Position numbers and translations under genes: made by a program. A DNA stretch of 64,000 nucleotides from Albula goreensis (taxonomy: Eukaryota > Chordata > Actinopteri > Albuliformes > Albulidae), in the NCBI GenBank assembly GCA_022829145.1, contig CM040755.1:19630563-19694562 (forward strand). The letters run 5' to 3'. The notes under the pieces were generated by a model, which ran no database searches, had not been told where the DNA came from, and saw only the letters and a list, made by a program, of their open reading frames with translations. Shown one piece after another: positions 23,642 to 36,720 of the stretch. The first letter of the stretch is position 1. Every line of letters begins with the position of its first letter.

Positions 23642-25852
23642 TAAGAAATTACTGCGGCTTGCTCCAGTGCCAGTATAACACAGATGTCACAGTGCACTTC
23701 CAAAGCCACAATAACAACATATGGTATTTGCTGCAAAATGAATGTCTGGCCAGCTCTAAACTGCTCTGATGAAAGTCAACCACTTTGACGTTTCTCCCAC
23801 TGTAAATACCTGCCAGGTGCAACTATATGAAATGTCAGTTTTGTGAATGGAGCGACAGCAGGTAAAGTCATTAGCATGTGTGATAGTCATAGCAATCTTA
23901 ATGGCTGAGTGTGATTTACTTCACAGATGTGCTTGCAACAATGTTTGTGTCCTCACAAAGTAGGTTGTTATTCAATTTAAAAAGTATTTTACTTTTGCAT
24001 AGTTATGACTCATATATGGCATAGATCACACTCATCTGGCATTTAAAATAATATCTATCCTTTTTTGATGCTTGGTTAGTGATTTACCAGACGATAGACA
24101 ATCTGAAGGTTATTTAGAGAAACATTCCACACATCTTTTTTACTATTCTGCATATTAGAAAAACAAAACTCAAGCATCGTTCCACTCTTCTCAGACAGCA
24201 CATCAGAACCACTTACAGCTAGATTACACCATGTGTCTAAGAGATCTTTTAAATCCAGACTCATATTTTCACATAATTAATGCATCTCATCCTCATTTAA
24301 AGAAAACTGCAGGTAAGTCAATCTTGCTTGTCTCACTGATATTTATTTTCATTTCATTACGATCAAATGGCTAAATAAAGCATGCATAAAAGAAAATTAA
24401 ATTAATGACCAATATGTTTAGCAATGTATGTGATAATTTTATCACAGCCAATATATACATATGTGTGTGTGTGTGTCTGTGAGTGTGTGTGTGTCACCCC
24501 TGTATATCTGGGTTTTTGGTTAAAGTTTTTATTACTATTATTATCATCAATGCATTCATCTGAGAGCCGTGGCTGCATTTGGAAGTTTCAAGTTGAACAC
24601 ATTGTGAGTTTCTTCATCTTATATAAATGAATTCAGCAATTCCTTGCAATAACAGTAAATCTTAATTTGTAGATGCTGGGTGACTTCACTAACGGGGGGA
24701 ATTGAAATGCAGAAGAGCTTTGCTATTATTGTAAATGTTATGTTGTATTGCAGGGTGCGATGTTCCACAGTGTCAGCTGTGCATTTCTTTTAATTTTTAT
24801 TTTCTGCACTGTTGAACTTAGACAGTTTTTACGTGGACCCCCCTAGCCTGGAATAGAGTTCTGAAAATGAGCACTGTTCGGCTTTACTCAAATGTGTAGT
24901 ACTTTTCACAGAAAACACATGCAGACACATCCATCTAACAAAGAGCTTTTCAGCATGCAGTTTGTCCTCCTGCATATCTTGTTCTTAGCTGATTTTTTGG
25001 CGCCACCATATGTTTTTTTACAGTATGACAGTGCTGTATTTCTGTTGGATGCTGTACTCGTAAATTAAAATCTGTTCCTTTGACTTGTAAAGTGACTTTT
25101 TTCATGAGTTAGTTCACATGTTAGTGAGGTAGTCTTTTCTTCCCAAATGATCTATTTGTTTCATGAATCACTGCATAGAATAAATTATCGCAAACATGTT
25201 GTAAACTTGTTTCAAATATGTATTTTATAACATCAAATAGACTGCATTAAACCTCTACACTAAAAAGTTAAAGCATTTTTACAAAGGCCAAAGTACAGTA
25301 GTATTAATTTGACTGATCAATACGTTTCAACCAACTGATATTTTTCAACCAACTGACAATTGATAATTGCACTATACAACTGTAGATTCACCACATGTTA
25401 TAATATAACAGTGTGAGTTGAAAACCTATCTATGATTATGTTTAGGGAAACAAATCAGGTGCTAACCTTCAGAGGACTACACTTATTTATGTGTTATTTA
25501 CCGCATGGGGCTTTATGCAATCCAGCTGAAGACAGAACAAGTTTACAGTTAATTAATAACAAATTCCTGATGTACCTCTGCAGTTAAGAACAAACACACG
25601 CCATAATTGACCTTACTTGGCTCTGCCCTTGCAGATAAAGCATAGCAGGTTAGTATTTAGCTGTGTATCAGGGCTATATCTTTCATTATATATGGCTGCT
25701 TGCTTGTCCAGAGTAATTGGCTCAATGGAGGTATTGATTCCAAGGGTATGAAAATGCCATGGAAATGTCGATTGTTAGCGTCATTGATTTAGCAGTAAAA
25801 CTCAGAATTTCTTCAGAGAGTTTTTTGCAGCCGTGACACACACAAACAAAAA

Positions 25853-25855
<3 letters not shown>
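23642..25855. other. Non-coding stretch with a short (TG)n
   Basis: AT-rich DNA holding an imperfect TG run at 24462-24494. No recognisable exon. The 24076-24264 minus frame has no domain. Confidence 0.5.

Positions 25856-25948
<93 letters not shown>
25856..25948. repeat. (CA)46 microsatellite
   Basis: About 93 bp of uninterrupted CA, preceded by a degenerate ACAAACA tract. Alternating purine-pyrimidine runs of this length can adopt Z-DNA. The 147-codon minus frame across it is an artefact (poly Cys-Val). Confidence 0.97.
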
Positions 25949-25949
<1 letters not shown>

Positions 25950-25950
<1 letters not shown>

Positions 25951-27740
25951 TGTATACACTCACACACACAAAATAAAATAAAATTTAAAAAATTGTATAA
26001 GATGAAAGACACAGACAGACACTGGAGAATTAAGAAACAGCAGCAGGGATGAGATAGCTGTGTATGTCTGTTTAGTGGGGAGTATTGATTGGTGGAAGTG
26101 AGGTTGGTGAAAAGAGATTTTGGTGCTGCAGGGGGTGGGGCTGGTGGAATGGGGGTCATTGTCACATAAAAAAAGTAACCAGTTCATTAGAGCATAGGGC
26201 TGTTCTGACTGTAGTTAATACAGGCAGTTTGCACATACCATTTTTTTTTTAATGCACAGGCCTTTTTCATTTGCCATAGTCAAAACCAAGGCCTCTAACT
26301 GCCCTACCGCAATACACATGCCTCATATGAAAGAGCCATGCATGCTGTTAACAGAAATTCCTGTAGTAAAAATTACTCTGAATTTTCATACTGCCCCTTC
26401 TCACTCTAACCATCAATGTTACTTTTACAGAAACGTACAGATCCCTATATACCCTCTTCAATACTCTTTTCAATAGCACTTAAATCAGCACATTTTACAG
26501 AAACCATGTGATTGATTGTGTAGTATGCAAGCTGAACAAAAAGTGCATTGTAGTGATAATCAGTAATTTTTCATAACACATTTTGTATTTTAAATCAAAT
26601 ATGTTAAAATTTTGAGTCCAGCTAAAATCAATGACATATGATCATATGATTTAAATAATGAAGAACCGTGTTCTTTATAGCCATATTGACTTTACACCTT
26701 GTCTGATGTGTTTCCTGTCTGTGGGTTAGAGATATGGTCATCGTTCAGTGCAGGTCAATGCCATGGCAGACATGGGTCCAGTGGGTGGTGAAACCAGGCA
26801 AGGTGTTGAAGAGCTGTAGGAAAGGGGGGGTGGGCATCCCGACAGGGAACCAGGAAGTGTGTGGCCTGTCTCACTGATCTCTGTGGGCCTGCACTGATCC
26901 TAGATAAGTCGCCACATCTGGACAGTCAAATTAAACATTCATGAGTTTTTGTAATGAAAAAGAGGTTGGGGTGTGGGGGATAACGATAGGTTTGTCCAGG
27001 GCGCTGAGGAGCTTGCTTGTAACAAGAGGCACATGCCGCCTACCTAAATGAAGTCCAAAGGTATCTGAAGATTTGAGCAGTGCTTAGGAGTGTGCCTGTT
27101 TCTGTGAACACTGAGTTATCTGTGTCTCTCTCCTCCTCTCTCTGAGAGGTTGTGCTGATTATCACTGTTAATTTGTGTGGACCTCCTCTGGCAATAAATA
27201 TTGGACAATTATTAAAATTATTAAAAAGGAAGCATCATTATTCACAGACTGCCTATTAATATACAACCACATTCCCCTTCTCAACCATTTGAACATATAA
27301 AATGTAACCATGTTGCTGACTGTTAATCTGAGTTTTTATTCAAATACATATAAAGTCTGACTCACTGTGTGTCTAATATTTAAGAATTGAAGAAATGCAG
27401 CCTGAAGTGTTTGTGTTCCAATATTTAAACGGCTTAATGTAAGGGAAAATAATCAAAGCATAATTAGTAATACAATTAGCACAATACAGCATATCAGTAT
27501 AATTTGTTTTAAAACCTGGAACCGCTAAAAGGTTGAGAGTAGTACGGTTTCTGTAGTTTTCTCAGTTGGCCATAACTGGTGTCAAAACTCAAAACATCAT
27601 CAGCCAACAGAATCTCTTTTTCCGTTCTACAATGGTATGAGAGTTGACTGGTTTGTATACATACCTCCTGCTAGAAGCTAAGGAGTGATTTGTAATCCTT
27701 ATGCGGGGTGAAGGCATCACAGATTTTTGTGGATGGAACA
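25950..27740. other. Non-coding stretch, no gene recognised
   Basis: No exon and no named transposon found. A G-rich patch (AAAGGGGGGGTGGG, about 26821-26834) is the only local oddity. Confidence 0.5.
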
Positions 27741-27747
27741 GGAGTGG

Positions 27748-28010
27748 TCATTCGCGCATGAAATGGAAAATTTACTTAAAAGTGGGCTTGTCTATGCCAC
27801 CATCATGTCCGCTACGGCTGTCCGTGTGTTTGCTCAGCTGAGAATAATGCTGGCTTGTTTTGAACAGCGCAGAGTATTTCCTCGACCACGCGCTTGAGCC
27901 GCTCGCGCAGACGTTTAGAGAGTGCTCTCTCTCTCTCCCGTGTTGGAGCAACACTGTGTGGATTAGCCATGCAGAAAGCAGCGGACTCGAAGGTAAACTT
28001 GCGCCTCTTT
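27748..28010 (+). promoter_or_regulatory. Compact CpG-rich segment, candidate promoter
   Basis: I count 15 CpG dinucleotides between 27810 and 28002, with two more at 27750-27756, while surrounding DNA is almost devoid of CpG. This is the densest and longest such cluster I found in the window. It contains CCTCGACCACGCGCTTGAGC and GCTCGCGCAGACG, then a pyrimidine-rich CTCTCTCTCTCTCCCG tract (27926-27940), which could host an initiator. No TATA box is evident, as expected for a CpG-type promoter. An ATG with a splice donor lies at its downstream edge, which supports a plus-strand start site. Confidence 0.45.
27969..27992 (+). CDS. Candidate first coding exon segment (8 codons)
   Basis: GATTAGCC precedes an ATG with G at -3, a fair Kozak context. 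It reads MQKAADSK and ends exactly at an AAG|GTAAAC splice-donor match (GT at 27993-27994), phase 0. Without splicing the frame stops at codon 15. It sits at the edge of the CpG-rich segment, as a first coding exon often does. I do not recognise the peptide, and no partner exon is proven. The 270-nt open block at 41438-41707 is phase-compatible, but that pairing is speculation. It could also be a non-coding RNA start or a chance ATG. Confidence 0.25.
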
Positions 28011-30689
28011 TAAATGGATGAGCATTGAACACTCTTCCCTCTCTCTCTGGTAATTGCTTTCTCATGACTAAAGTAACCGTGGATGCTTATGTAAACTGAC
28101 TGGAGATGAAGCCCTGAACAGCTGGAACACCGCCAGCTTGGGGATCGGAAAGACCCGGTAATGATAAATAAATGTGCTCCCGTTTTTCCATGCAAAATAT
28201 CAGGACAACCACCCCTCTCTCCCACCCCACACCCCCTCCCTCCTTCCCAATAACTAAAAACACTCTTTCTAGGAAGCAGGCTTTGATGTGCAATATTCTG
28301 TTTGATTTTCCCATCTTAAATTATAATGTGTGAATTATTTAGACAGGCTGTTATGGTGTCTGTGGCATCATTGTTTTGCAAGGTGTTTGTTATGGCCCCT
28401 AAACTGAATGTTAGAGGTGTCAGTGTAGGGATGGGGGTGCGGGGGAGACATCGGCAAGCTAAACTGCTGTCCAGGAGATTGTACTGTGTGAATGCAGTTG
28501 AAATATAGCTTCAGATATTTATCACATTTAACTGGACAAAAAAAGGTGCTTGACATCTCACGACTGAAACATTTTTAAGATCAGTTTCCTATTTACATTC
28601 TTTGTATTATTTAAATAAATTGAGCAAAATATTTCTCTGAAGAGTGATGCTTAGTTTTAGCCGGGTAAGTGAGGACAAGTGAGGTAGACTGACCCGGAGG
28701 ACACTCCACCTGCAAAATGTTTTAACAGTAATTCAAACTAATGGAGACTTGTTTAAAGGAACAGTGACAGTAAACTCTTATTGGTATGTGCAAAGGAAAA
28801 ATTCAGCTGAAACATATTCGCCAGTGAATGGATTGTAAAATTCAATACCGAACCCGTCATTATGAGCAGTATGCAGTCCCACCCATAAAATAAGACTTGA
28901 AAAAGCAGCCAAGTTCTTTTAAAGAGATTTCTCCCATTTTGTCTAAAATGCAGCTGAAAGAGTCTGCTGTGGACGAAGGGTGATATCATGAAAGGGATGA
29001 AAATATGCCCCCACCCCATTAAGTGGCAAGCTCCAATAGGAGTGCCTGAGACACAGACAGATTAAATAATTATAGCCATACAACAAGACATGAGGGAGGA
29101 GGGAAGAAGCTGTCACACACCCCCCGCACCCCCTGCTGTCTCCCCTTTAATATGCAGTGAGCATCTCAGGCGACATCCTCACTTACGGGTAGGGAGAGAA
29201 ATGAAACAAGAAAAAGAGAAAAAAGAATCCGCCCTCTTTCTCATCGCTTGCAACATAAAGGCAGTTCCTAACCTTGCTTGGAAAGGCACAGGGGAAAACT
29301 TAAGAACAATTCACTGCAAATCAGTGGATTGAGTGCTGGTAATGTAATAAGACGTTGAAAGCATTTTAAGGGGGGAGGGAGTGGGTGCAGGTGGGGGGTT
29401 GAAGCATGGAAGCTTGAGTAAATGTTTATTGATGTGTATTTCAAAGTGCAGATTGTTGTTGCTGAAACTCCTGGTAGAAGTGAAGTGCAGACGATTTTAA
29501 AATGGCTCGAAGGGACACAATCAGTGGACCATGCTGGTGAGTGGCCAGATGGCCCAGGGATATTCCTGGACACCCTACTCTTTGGCCCACTCCTCTATGT
29601 GCACATGGACTTGCTGCTAAAATTGAGGTGTACAGAGATGTGATGCACACTTGTACATGTGTCTGCCTCATTTGTGTCAACTTTCCTGCCTACATTTTGT
29701 AGACCTCCTCTCCTGACAAATTGGCACTGTTGTGTAGGACTTACAGAGACGAATCTGATTGGGCAGCTTGACACAGGCACATTAATGGGTAAAACCTTCA
29801 TTATTCATTGTTATTGTTGGAAACAGGGACCCTTCACACAATGGTAGGTCTGAACCATCAATGTTAATTAAATATGGATGAAAACATCATTGCAGGATTC
29901 CACTATACGCATGTACAATCAGCAATTATCCAGCTCTTGAAGACAAACAAAGTGGCTTTTGTTATTGTGATCTCCTCTTAAATATGACAACTATTTAGTG
30001 TTTTCATGAAAGTAAATAGCTTTTAACACTTCAAAATATGAGACACAACACAGTCTTTTCATTAAACAATAATGTTTAACGTTTAATGTTTAATGTTTAA
30101 ACCAGCCAGAACTGCAAAACAAGCATTGAAGACATTTGTTTTGATGCAGGGTACTTAAGCTATTCTGCAACATTTAGTGTTGCCACCCTTAGGACCAAAA
30201 AAAATGGTCGGTCAACAATTACAAAAAGAATAAGGGATAACCATGATGTGTGTGTTGGAATGTGTCTCATACACAAAACCAGAACAAAATTAAGGTTATA
30301 TTCCCAGACCAATTTGGTTATATACAGTATATTAAATGGACATTCCCTACCTAAGTTAAATACTCCCATCCTTTGGCCAGCCCAATCTTATGGACAGGAA
30401 CAAGTATCTACTAGTATCTACTAGTAACAAGAACTAGTATCTTGCTGGCTTCTACCTTTCTTTTATGGAAGTGGCAGATTGCTTGTTACATAGACATTTA
30501 AACATAAAAAGATACAAAATACCCCTTCATCCAGACCTTTTTTTATTGCCAACTGACCATACTCTTATTCCTCCCAACTGACAAATTTGTTTTGTACTGT
30601 TCAGTCTGTATATTGAACCAGAAATATTGACTCAAAACCAGAATTACAGGTGTTCTAGCCTTTTTGTTTCTATGAGTCTCATTTTATCT
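28011..30689. other. Non-coding stretch, no gene recognised
   Basis: A second CpG-containing patch with a donor-like ACCCG|GTAATG lies at about 28116-28162, possibly part of the same start region. Farther on there is a degenerate AATGTTT heptamer run at 30070-30100 and a small CTAGTATCTA duplication near 30405-30425. No exon is supported. Confidence 0.45.
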
Positions 30690-31310
30690 TAATTAATGGC
30701 CAATTTGCGTAGAGCCCTTAATATCTCCCCTTTCTCCCTTAAATGCAGCATTTTGATGGCTTTTGTCTAATCATATTTGAACGCAAAATGATAATGAAGG
30801 TGCCCTGCTTTGTCATTTGAAACCCTGATGTTAATGCAACGCCCTCTCATAATAAAGTGCCATTAAATGTAATGAAAATTGAGAGGTTTTAGCTTCATCG
30901 TTAAAAACCGTCATGACAATGCCACCCACCCCTTATTTCCTGTGGAATTTCATGAAACATAGCTGAGTGTCAGCACGTTTCTGCTGCAAAGCTCATATGG
31001 AACATAAGATGCACAAGCAGGCTGAGCTACAGCAGCTAGATTTGATGTAATATTGTCTGTAATAATTCTTGACTCCAGCTGTATCTCCTGTGGTATTTCC
31101 AAATGCGTAAATAATTACCATTGTTATGTGTTCACATCCTGCCCCATCGTTAAGCAAAACCAACCCACCCCCACCCCCAATTAAAAGTAAAATTTGTGAG
31201 GCTTTGAAGATAATTAGAGAACAAGTCCTGGAATGTTAGTAGCATTTCACAGGTGCATTTGATCAGTGACATTAGGCGAATCGACGTTGACAGCAGTGGG
31301 AAGGGGGGAG
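30690..31310. promoter_or_regulatory. Strong conserved non-coding element candidate
   Basis: About 600 bp of repeat-free DNA rich in ATTA/TAAT cores and octamer-like words: TTAATGGCCAATTTGCGTAG, CATTTTGATGGCTTTTGTC, GTGCCATTAAATGTAATG, TAATTACCATTGTTATGTG (SOX-like ATTGTT core) and GATAATTAGAGAAC. No open frame of interest on either strand. Base patterning is typical of deeply conserved developmental enhancers. Inference. Confidence 0.4.
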
Positions 31311-32030
31311 GGGGCGGTGAGACTCTGACTCATACAGTATGCATGAAATTCTGGAATTTTTAACACAAAACCACCAAACACATTTTCAAATAAATGCAGG
31401 AATTGTGAAATTATTGTTCAATGTAAAATTTAGGACAGAGTGGCTCCAAAACTGCAGCTAAGAGCAATAATGATCAAGCCAAGGGGCAGTCATCAAGGCC
31501 ACACACTTAGAGGGATTTCAGAGAAGGTAGCGTGATAACATGTATTTACATGCACAAAGGAAAAGGGTGATGACAACTACAATAACATGATATGCTCTAA
31601 AACAGAATATGCTCATATGTTTGGCACAGTGCTTGTAACACATTTTAAGTTCTTTACAGCAATTAAAACATGAAAACAACCTCCCTTATGGCATGTAATC
31701 TGAACTTCATGAGTATATTTATGTTAATCTGACTATGGAGAAGCAAAGATACAATGAAGAAATTTATCTCACTGGAAAATGAAGATCAAAAGCATGTTTA
31801 AATACTTGCAATGGACATAAATTATTAATTATCATTGTGTGTGGATTTGAGGTGACACAGACACACCACAAAGCCCAATTAAATTAGTAATGCAAGAGCT
31901 TATTTGCACATGCCAGAAGCATAGTTTATATATAAATGCTAATATTTGAAAGTAAAATTAATGTTACAAAGGCTTGTAATAACCGTTAATTAACTCTTAT
32001 GTTGTTTTTTCCTCTTCGACAAACTTGAAC
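31311..32030. other. Non-coding stretch, no gene recognised
   Basis: AT-rich with no exon and no clear repeat. Confidence 0.5.
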
Positions 32031-32500
32031 TGACTGAAACATTGCGGGGCTCATCTTTAACATTTCGGACCACAAAGATACATTTCAAAGCTTGGAGATA
32101 TGCCTTTGATGTGAATATTCTCTGTAGATTAGATATTATTTTAAGATCCCTTTGTTTAAAAATTCATTTTTATTATCCCTGCATGAAATGCATGCCAATT
32201 CCCCACATAACCAGCCATCAGTGCAATTAACATCTTCGATCGAGACCATATTCCTGATAATTAATACAGACTTTGTACCTCCCCTGTGATCGCTCACAGG
32301 GTTTGAGTCTTTCATAGCAACCATTCATTTACAGAATCAGTTTCATCCTAATGAAAATGGATTGTGAAACTTTAATGAACACGACTCAACTGTCATAATA
32401 ATAAAGACTTTGAAACAACACCAAGGCCAGCTCTGCAAGCTGGCTGACTGAGCTCATGTAACAACATCAAACCAATTAAGCATCAGTGATGAATATTAAC
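32031..32500. promoter_or_regulatory. Strong conserved non-coding element candidate
   Basis: Repeat-free block with CAGTGCAATTAACATCTTCG, CCTGATAATTAATACAGAC, a perfect inverted repeat CTGTGA..TCACAG (GATCGC between, 32284-32301), CCTAATGAAAATGGATTGTG and CCAATTAAGCATC. Overlapping short frames on both strands have no domains. The mixture of homeodomain cores and palindromic sites is enhancer-like. Inference. Confidence 0.4.
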
Positions 32501-34219
32501 ACAAGTGGGTACTCACAGAACATGACTTATATCCAAGCTGTAAACAAGTGCTTTTTTAATGGATCATCATTAACACTGTGTTCCTATGAAGGGTACAGAC
32601 TTCTATAGATTGCTGAGGATACGTGAATGTGTTTACATTTTATAACATACAACTGAGAAACAGAACGTGATCTGATTGGGGAAATGGAGGACTGGGGCAA
32701 GGGAAAATAATTTAAATGTTACCCTATAAACATAGAATGTTACATGAAATGTTCCACTGGGAATATGCTGCCAGAAATAGCGCTCCTTCAACAAAACGCA
32801 GATTAAAGGATACAATTAATTAGGCAGTTGTTGGCTGAACAATTTGCTGTTTTTTGGGATTCCCTAGTTACAAAAAAATGTCTTTTATAACAATTATGCA
32901 GAGAGAGAAATAATTGTAATAATTGATTTTTAAACTGCTTGTTGCAACCATGATAGTGTTAAAATGATCTATACTATGATCAACCACTATTATTATTCTT
33001 ATTAGGGGCAGTAGTAGTGGTGATAGTAGTAGTAGTCATTGTTGTTGTTGTACTAGTATTATCCACGACAACCCTTTGTTAATTTATATGTATTATTAAT
33101 TCATAAAGAAGTTTGATTGAATGGTTAAGAACATGTTCATCCAGTGGCTTTGCCAAAGAGTAAAACAGTAGCCCAGCACCGTGGGATCATTCTTGCTTTC
33201 TCTGGATTACAAAGCCAAGCAAGTTTAAATGCTACTGTTCACTACACCCACGGACCAGCAGGAGCAGGTCCAAGCCAGAGATCAAGCTAGCTCCTCCAAA
33301 GTGTCAGCTGTTTATTTGACCTCCATCTAATAAAAAAGAGTATCAGGCAACAGATACATCTCTGGGTTTAATGTTTTAATGTGCTGGGAGGGGGATATTC
33401 TCACTCTGTAAATTTACATGTAATGCTCAGCTCAATGATTAGCCTCAGATGAGAAATGGATTGGATAAGTTCTGTAGTTAAAAGTAAAAAAATTCCCCTT
33501 CAAACTGCATATATAAAGCCCCTTTTCAACTCCATCACAATTTGGTGAACAGCTTATCAGCATTGTGGAATAGCCTATGACACTGGTCAAGCTGTATAAG
33601 TGATAAGCAGTGATAAGCTTACACTAAACACATTGAATGTGATGGTTAGCATGATGGAGTTCCAAAACCACTGTCACATTTACTTTGTATTTGTGGTCTG
33701 CTTCTCAGATACATCCACTGAAGTCCTTGTTATGGATTTTATTCTTTATCAAGAAATGGAAGTGAAATTTTTTCCCTTTAATCTGACATCCACTGCAGCA
33801 GTTCAGGGGTGCTGAATGTGGCGTTCAGGGCATTGTCGCACCTGCTTAAAGATTATGAGTGGGGTTGAATCAAATACATTTATTTTCTGCATGTATAAAA
33901 GGCTCACATGATATGCTTGGAAGCATCTGATGCATACCGATATGCATACCCTAGGCTTAGAAGGACTGAAAATCCAAAAAAAGCTAAAGATTAGGCCTGA
34001 AGGCATAACATGTCCTTTTAATTTTAAAATAAAAGCAAAAATGTTTGTTTTCCAACTTTCATTTATTTACTAAAATAAACACAATCATCCAATGGAAGTT
34101 GCGTCATTGTAATCTGAACAGAAATGAGTTACAGTTAATAATAGCCAATAAATATTACAAATGTATTGCTTTTTATGCCAATATTGATAAATGTAACAGT
34201 GTACACTGTATTATGTGTG
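32501..34219. other. Non-coding stretch with a degenerate GTA/GTT triplet run
   Basis: A mixed GTA, GTG and GTT triplet run lies at about 33008-33051. The remaining DNA shows no exon. The plus frame at 33600-33815 has no recognisable domain. Confidence 0.5.
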
Positions 34220-34267
<48 letters not shown>

Positions 34268-34280
34268 GTTATTATTATTA
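34220..34280. repeat. (ATT)20 microsatellite
   Basis: About 61 bp of ATT with one GTT interruption (near 34268-34270). The 145-codon plus frame across it is largely a poly-Tyr artefact. Confidence 0.95.
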
Positions 34281-35215
34281 TGAAAGGGGATCATTGTCAT
34301 ATTTTTCACAATATACCATGCAAATAAAAGTGTGCCATTGTGTATGTCATCAAGTTTTGATTATTGTATTTATATATAATAGTTTTCTAGTCTTCTTGCT
34401 TTCACAACTGTTCATCATCATGGTCACAGGTGGAGGCCAACAGCCAGAACATTACAGATTTAATTATGTGCTTTGTCTTTAACCTCTTATGAATGGAAAC
34501 AATGAGGCATGACTAATGAGACCCTGTCAGGGACAGAGCTGGTGTAAGAAAGCTTGGTTTTCACAGGTTACGGGCACAGTAGACCCGCTCAATGTTGTAC
34601 CAGGTACCCACAGGTGGGTATTACTAGTGAGAGCTGTGTTTCTGTGATTGCCTGCCCTGAATGACGTGCTGCATGGCACAGTTTGGAGCTAATCCTGAGG
34701 CAGTGAGGAGGGTGGCCAGCACCCTGCTTTGTAAGGGATAACTGACCTCAGCTTCACTCAAGGAGGGAGGGCCTCAGCCAACAGAATGTTGGTCAGCTGG
34801 GTAAATGCGGCCAAATCTCCAGGCTATAAACACCCAGAGCAGGGAAGAGGGTTGTTCAGAACCCTGAAATCATCATATTTCAAAGTGCTCGTCAGTACCA
34901 GGGCTCACGCCTCCTTCCTAATTGAACATTGTGCTGAGTAAGCCACATGGAGGCCCTAGAATATTCATTAAGACATTCTTAACAGTATATCTGCTGCTCA
35001 GCATTTTGCAGACTTTTTCAGATTGTTTGATTTTGTTTTGACCATTTTTGTCAAGAAATATTTACTTGCTTAAACTTTATTTCCTTAGCAATATTATTAA
35101 CATATTCCTGTTTGTCTTGTTGTGTTTATTTATCACAGCTACACAAAAGTGTAATTCATTTTGCAACTTTTTGCAGGTTTTGAGACTGTTAAGAGGCAAT
35201 TGTGTATGCTACTTG
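34281..35215. other. Non-coding stretch, no gene recognised
   Basis: No exon or repeat is recognised. Parts near 34500-34960 are GC-richer than average. Confidence 0.5.
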
Positions 35216-35450
35216 TAGTTTCATGTTTCATTGATACTGAGCATGAAACTTTGAGGTCCATCTATTTTGGCTTCTGCCTTGGCGTGCAACAATAGTAGCG
35301 CTCAGCTGGTGGACTGCAGAATGACGGCCAAATTTTTTATAAATCACCATTCGCATTCTATGAAATGCCCTGTTTTTTTTCCTCCTAGTGCAATTAATTC
35401 TTGAAAGCATGATCTTGCCGCTGCCTGCAAGTTAAGTTCAGGTAATGCTG
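35216..35450. promoter_or_regulatory. Candidate conserved non-coding element
   Basis: Repeat-free block with retained CpGs (GGCGTGC, AGTAGCGCTCAGC, GACGGCC, CATTCGC, TGCCGC) in a CpG-poor setting, plus GTGCAATTAATTCTTG. CpG retention suggests selection or hypomethylation. A minus-strand 60-codon frame, basic in composition, spans 35228-35410 but has no recognisable domain. Confidence 0.3.
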
Positions 35451-36627
35451 TATCCTCTGTATCTGTGTCTGTCAGTATTCTCTTTTTTGAAAAGAATCCA
35501 AAAAATGAGACTTACTTGGGCCAGCACCCAGAAGATTTTGAAAAATAAACGTTAAAAGTGCTATATCTTAATTTTGAAAAAGGTGGAATACTGTTTTTGT
35601 ATTTTAACTTTTTGAAATGGATCCTTTTGTGGCACCAAGGGGGAAGAATGAAAATACAGTTCAGTTGAAAGCTGTGTCTGTGACAGATCAAATATTAATT
35701 TAACAGTGGAATCAAAGAGGGAGAAAGTCTTCATAGCATAGAAGATCTAATCTCACATCCATTAAATAAATCCCAGCTGGTATAAATGGTCTGTGAAGAA
35801 CTGAGCACGCTAATGTGGTTTTGATTTGGATAGCCTTGACCAGAACTGCCAGTAAATAAGCCTCCTCATAATCTGACACATACCTATTATATTATATACT
35901 GTATGTATGTGTATTAGATATCTTAGTAATAACTAAATTACAATGATTCTGATCTCAATTTTCACTTGTTTATTCTGGCTAATCTTGTAAAAGTTTAAAG
36001 CATTTTTCCATGTTCTTGATGCTTTCTCAGTAAATTCCCCTTGCTGTATATAGGGGGCTTCCTTTAGCCTGCTGTCAAAACTGTCCTTATATCACATTGT
36101 TATCAGTAGCTGTGACACTGATCTTCCTTGTAAGGACATGCCAATGATTCAGAGCACAGTTTCAGAGCACATGCCATTTCAGAGCTGAATGTGACAATAT
36201 TTTGGAAGTCAGATGTTGTAGCAGCATTCACAGTTTCTCTGACTTTCTGGTCTTGGCTGCTGACAGATTTCAGCAGACAGATTTCCCCCAAATGTGTTCT
36301 CTCTCTTCTCTGTACAATTTGTACAATGTAAAAGAAAGTGAATCTCTGTCTCTACCTCTTTGCTCTTACATTGGTCATATAGCCTATCCTTTCTGGCCAG
36401 CCAGGTTTGTCTGTGTCAGCCCTTTTCAATGGCCAGGCTGTGGTCACTGACATGATATTTGGTCAGTATCTGTCTTTTTTTTGTATTTTTAATGTTTACT
36501 AGATATTCTGCCAATTCATATTTTCTATTTAGGGCCTGATACCAATTTATTCTGTTTTGTGATTTTGTGATCGTGTCCTAATGGGACAGTTAAGAAAAAC
36601 AATAAAGGTTTAGCTATCTTCGGGACC

Positions 36628-36629
<2 letters not shown>
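35451..36629. other. Non-coding stretch, no gene recognised
   Basis: No exon recognised. Overlapping opposite-strand frames at 36103-36450 look incidental. Confidence 0.5.

Positions 36630-36720
<91 letters not shown>

Noticed and set aside
25722-26165. 147-codon minus-strand frame
   Set aside because: Its core is the (CA)46 repeat. The flanking parts have no domain.
34045-34482. 145-codon plus-strand frame with poly-Tyr
   Set aside because: Runs through (ATT)20. The non-repeat ends resemble nothing known.
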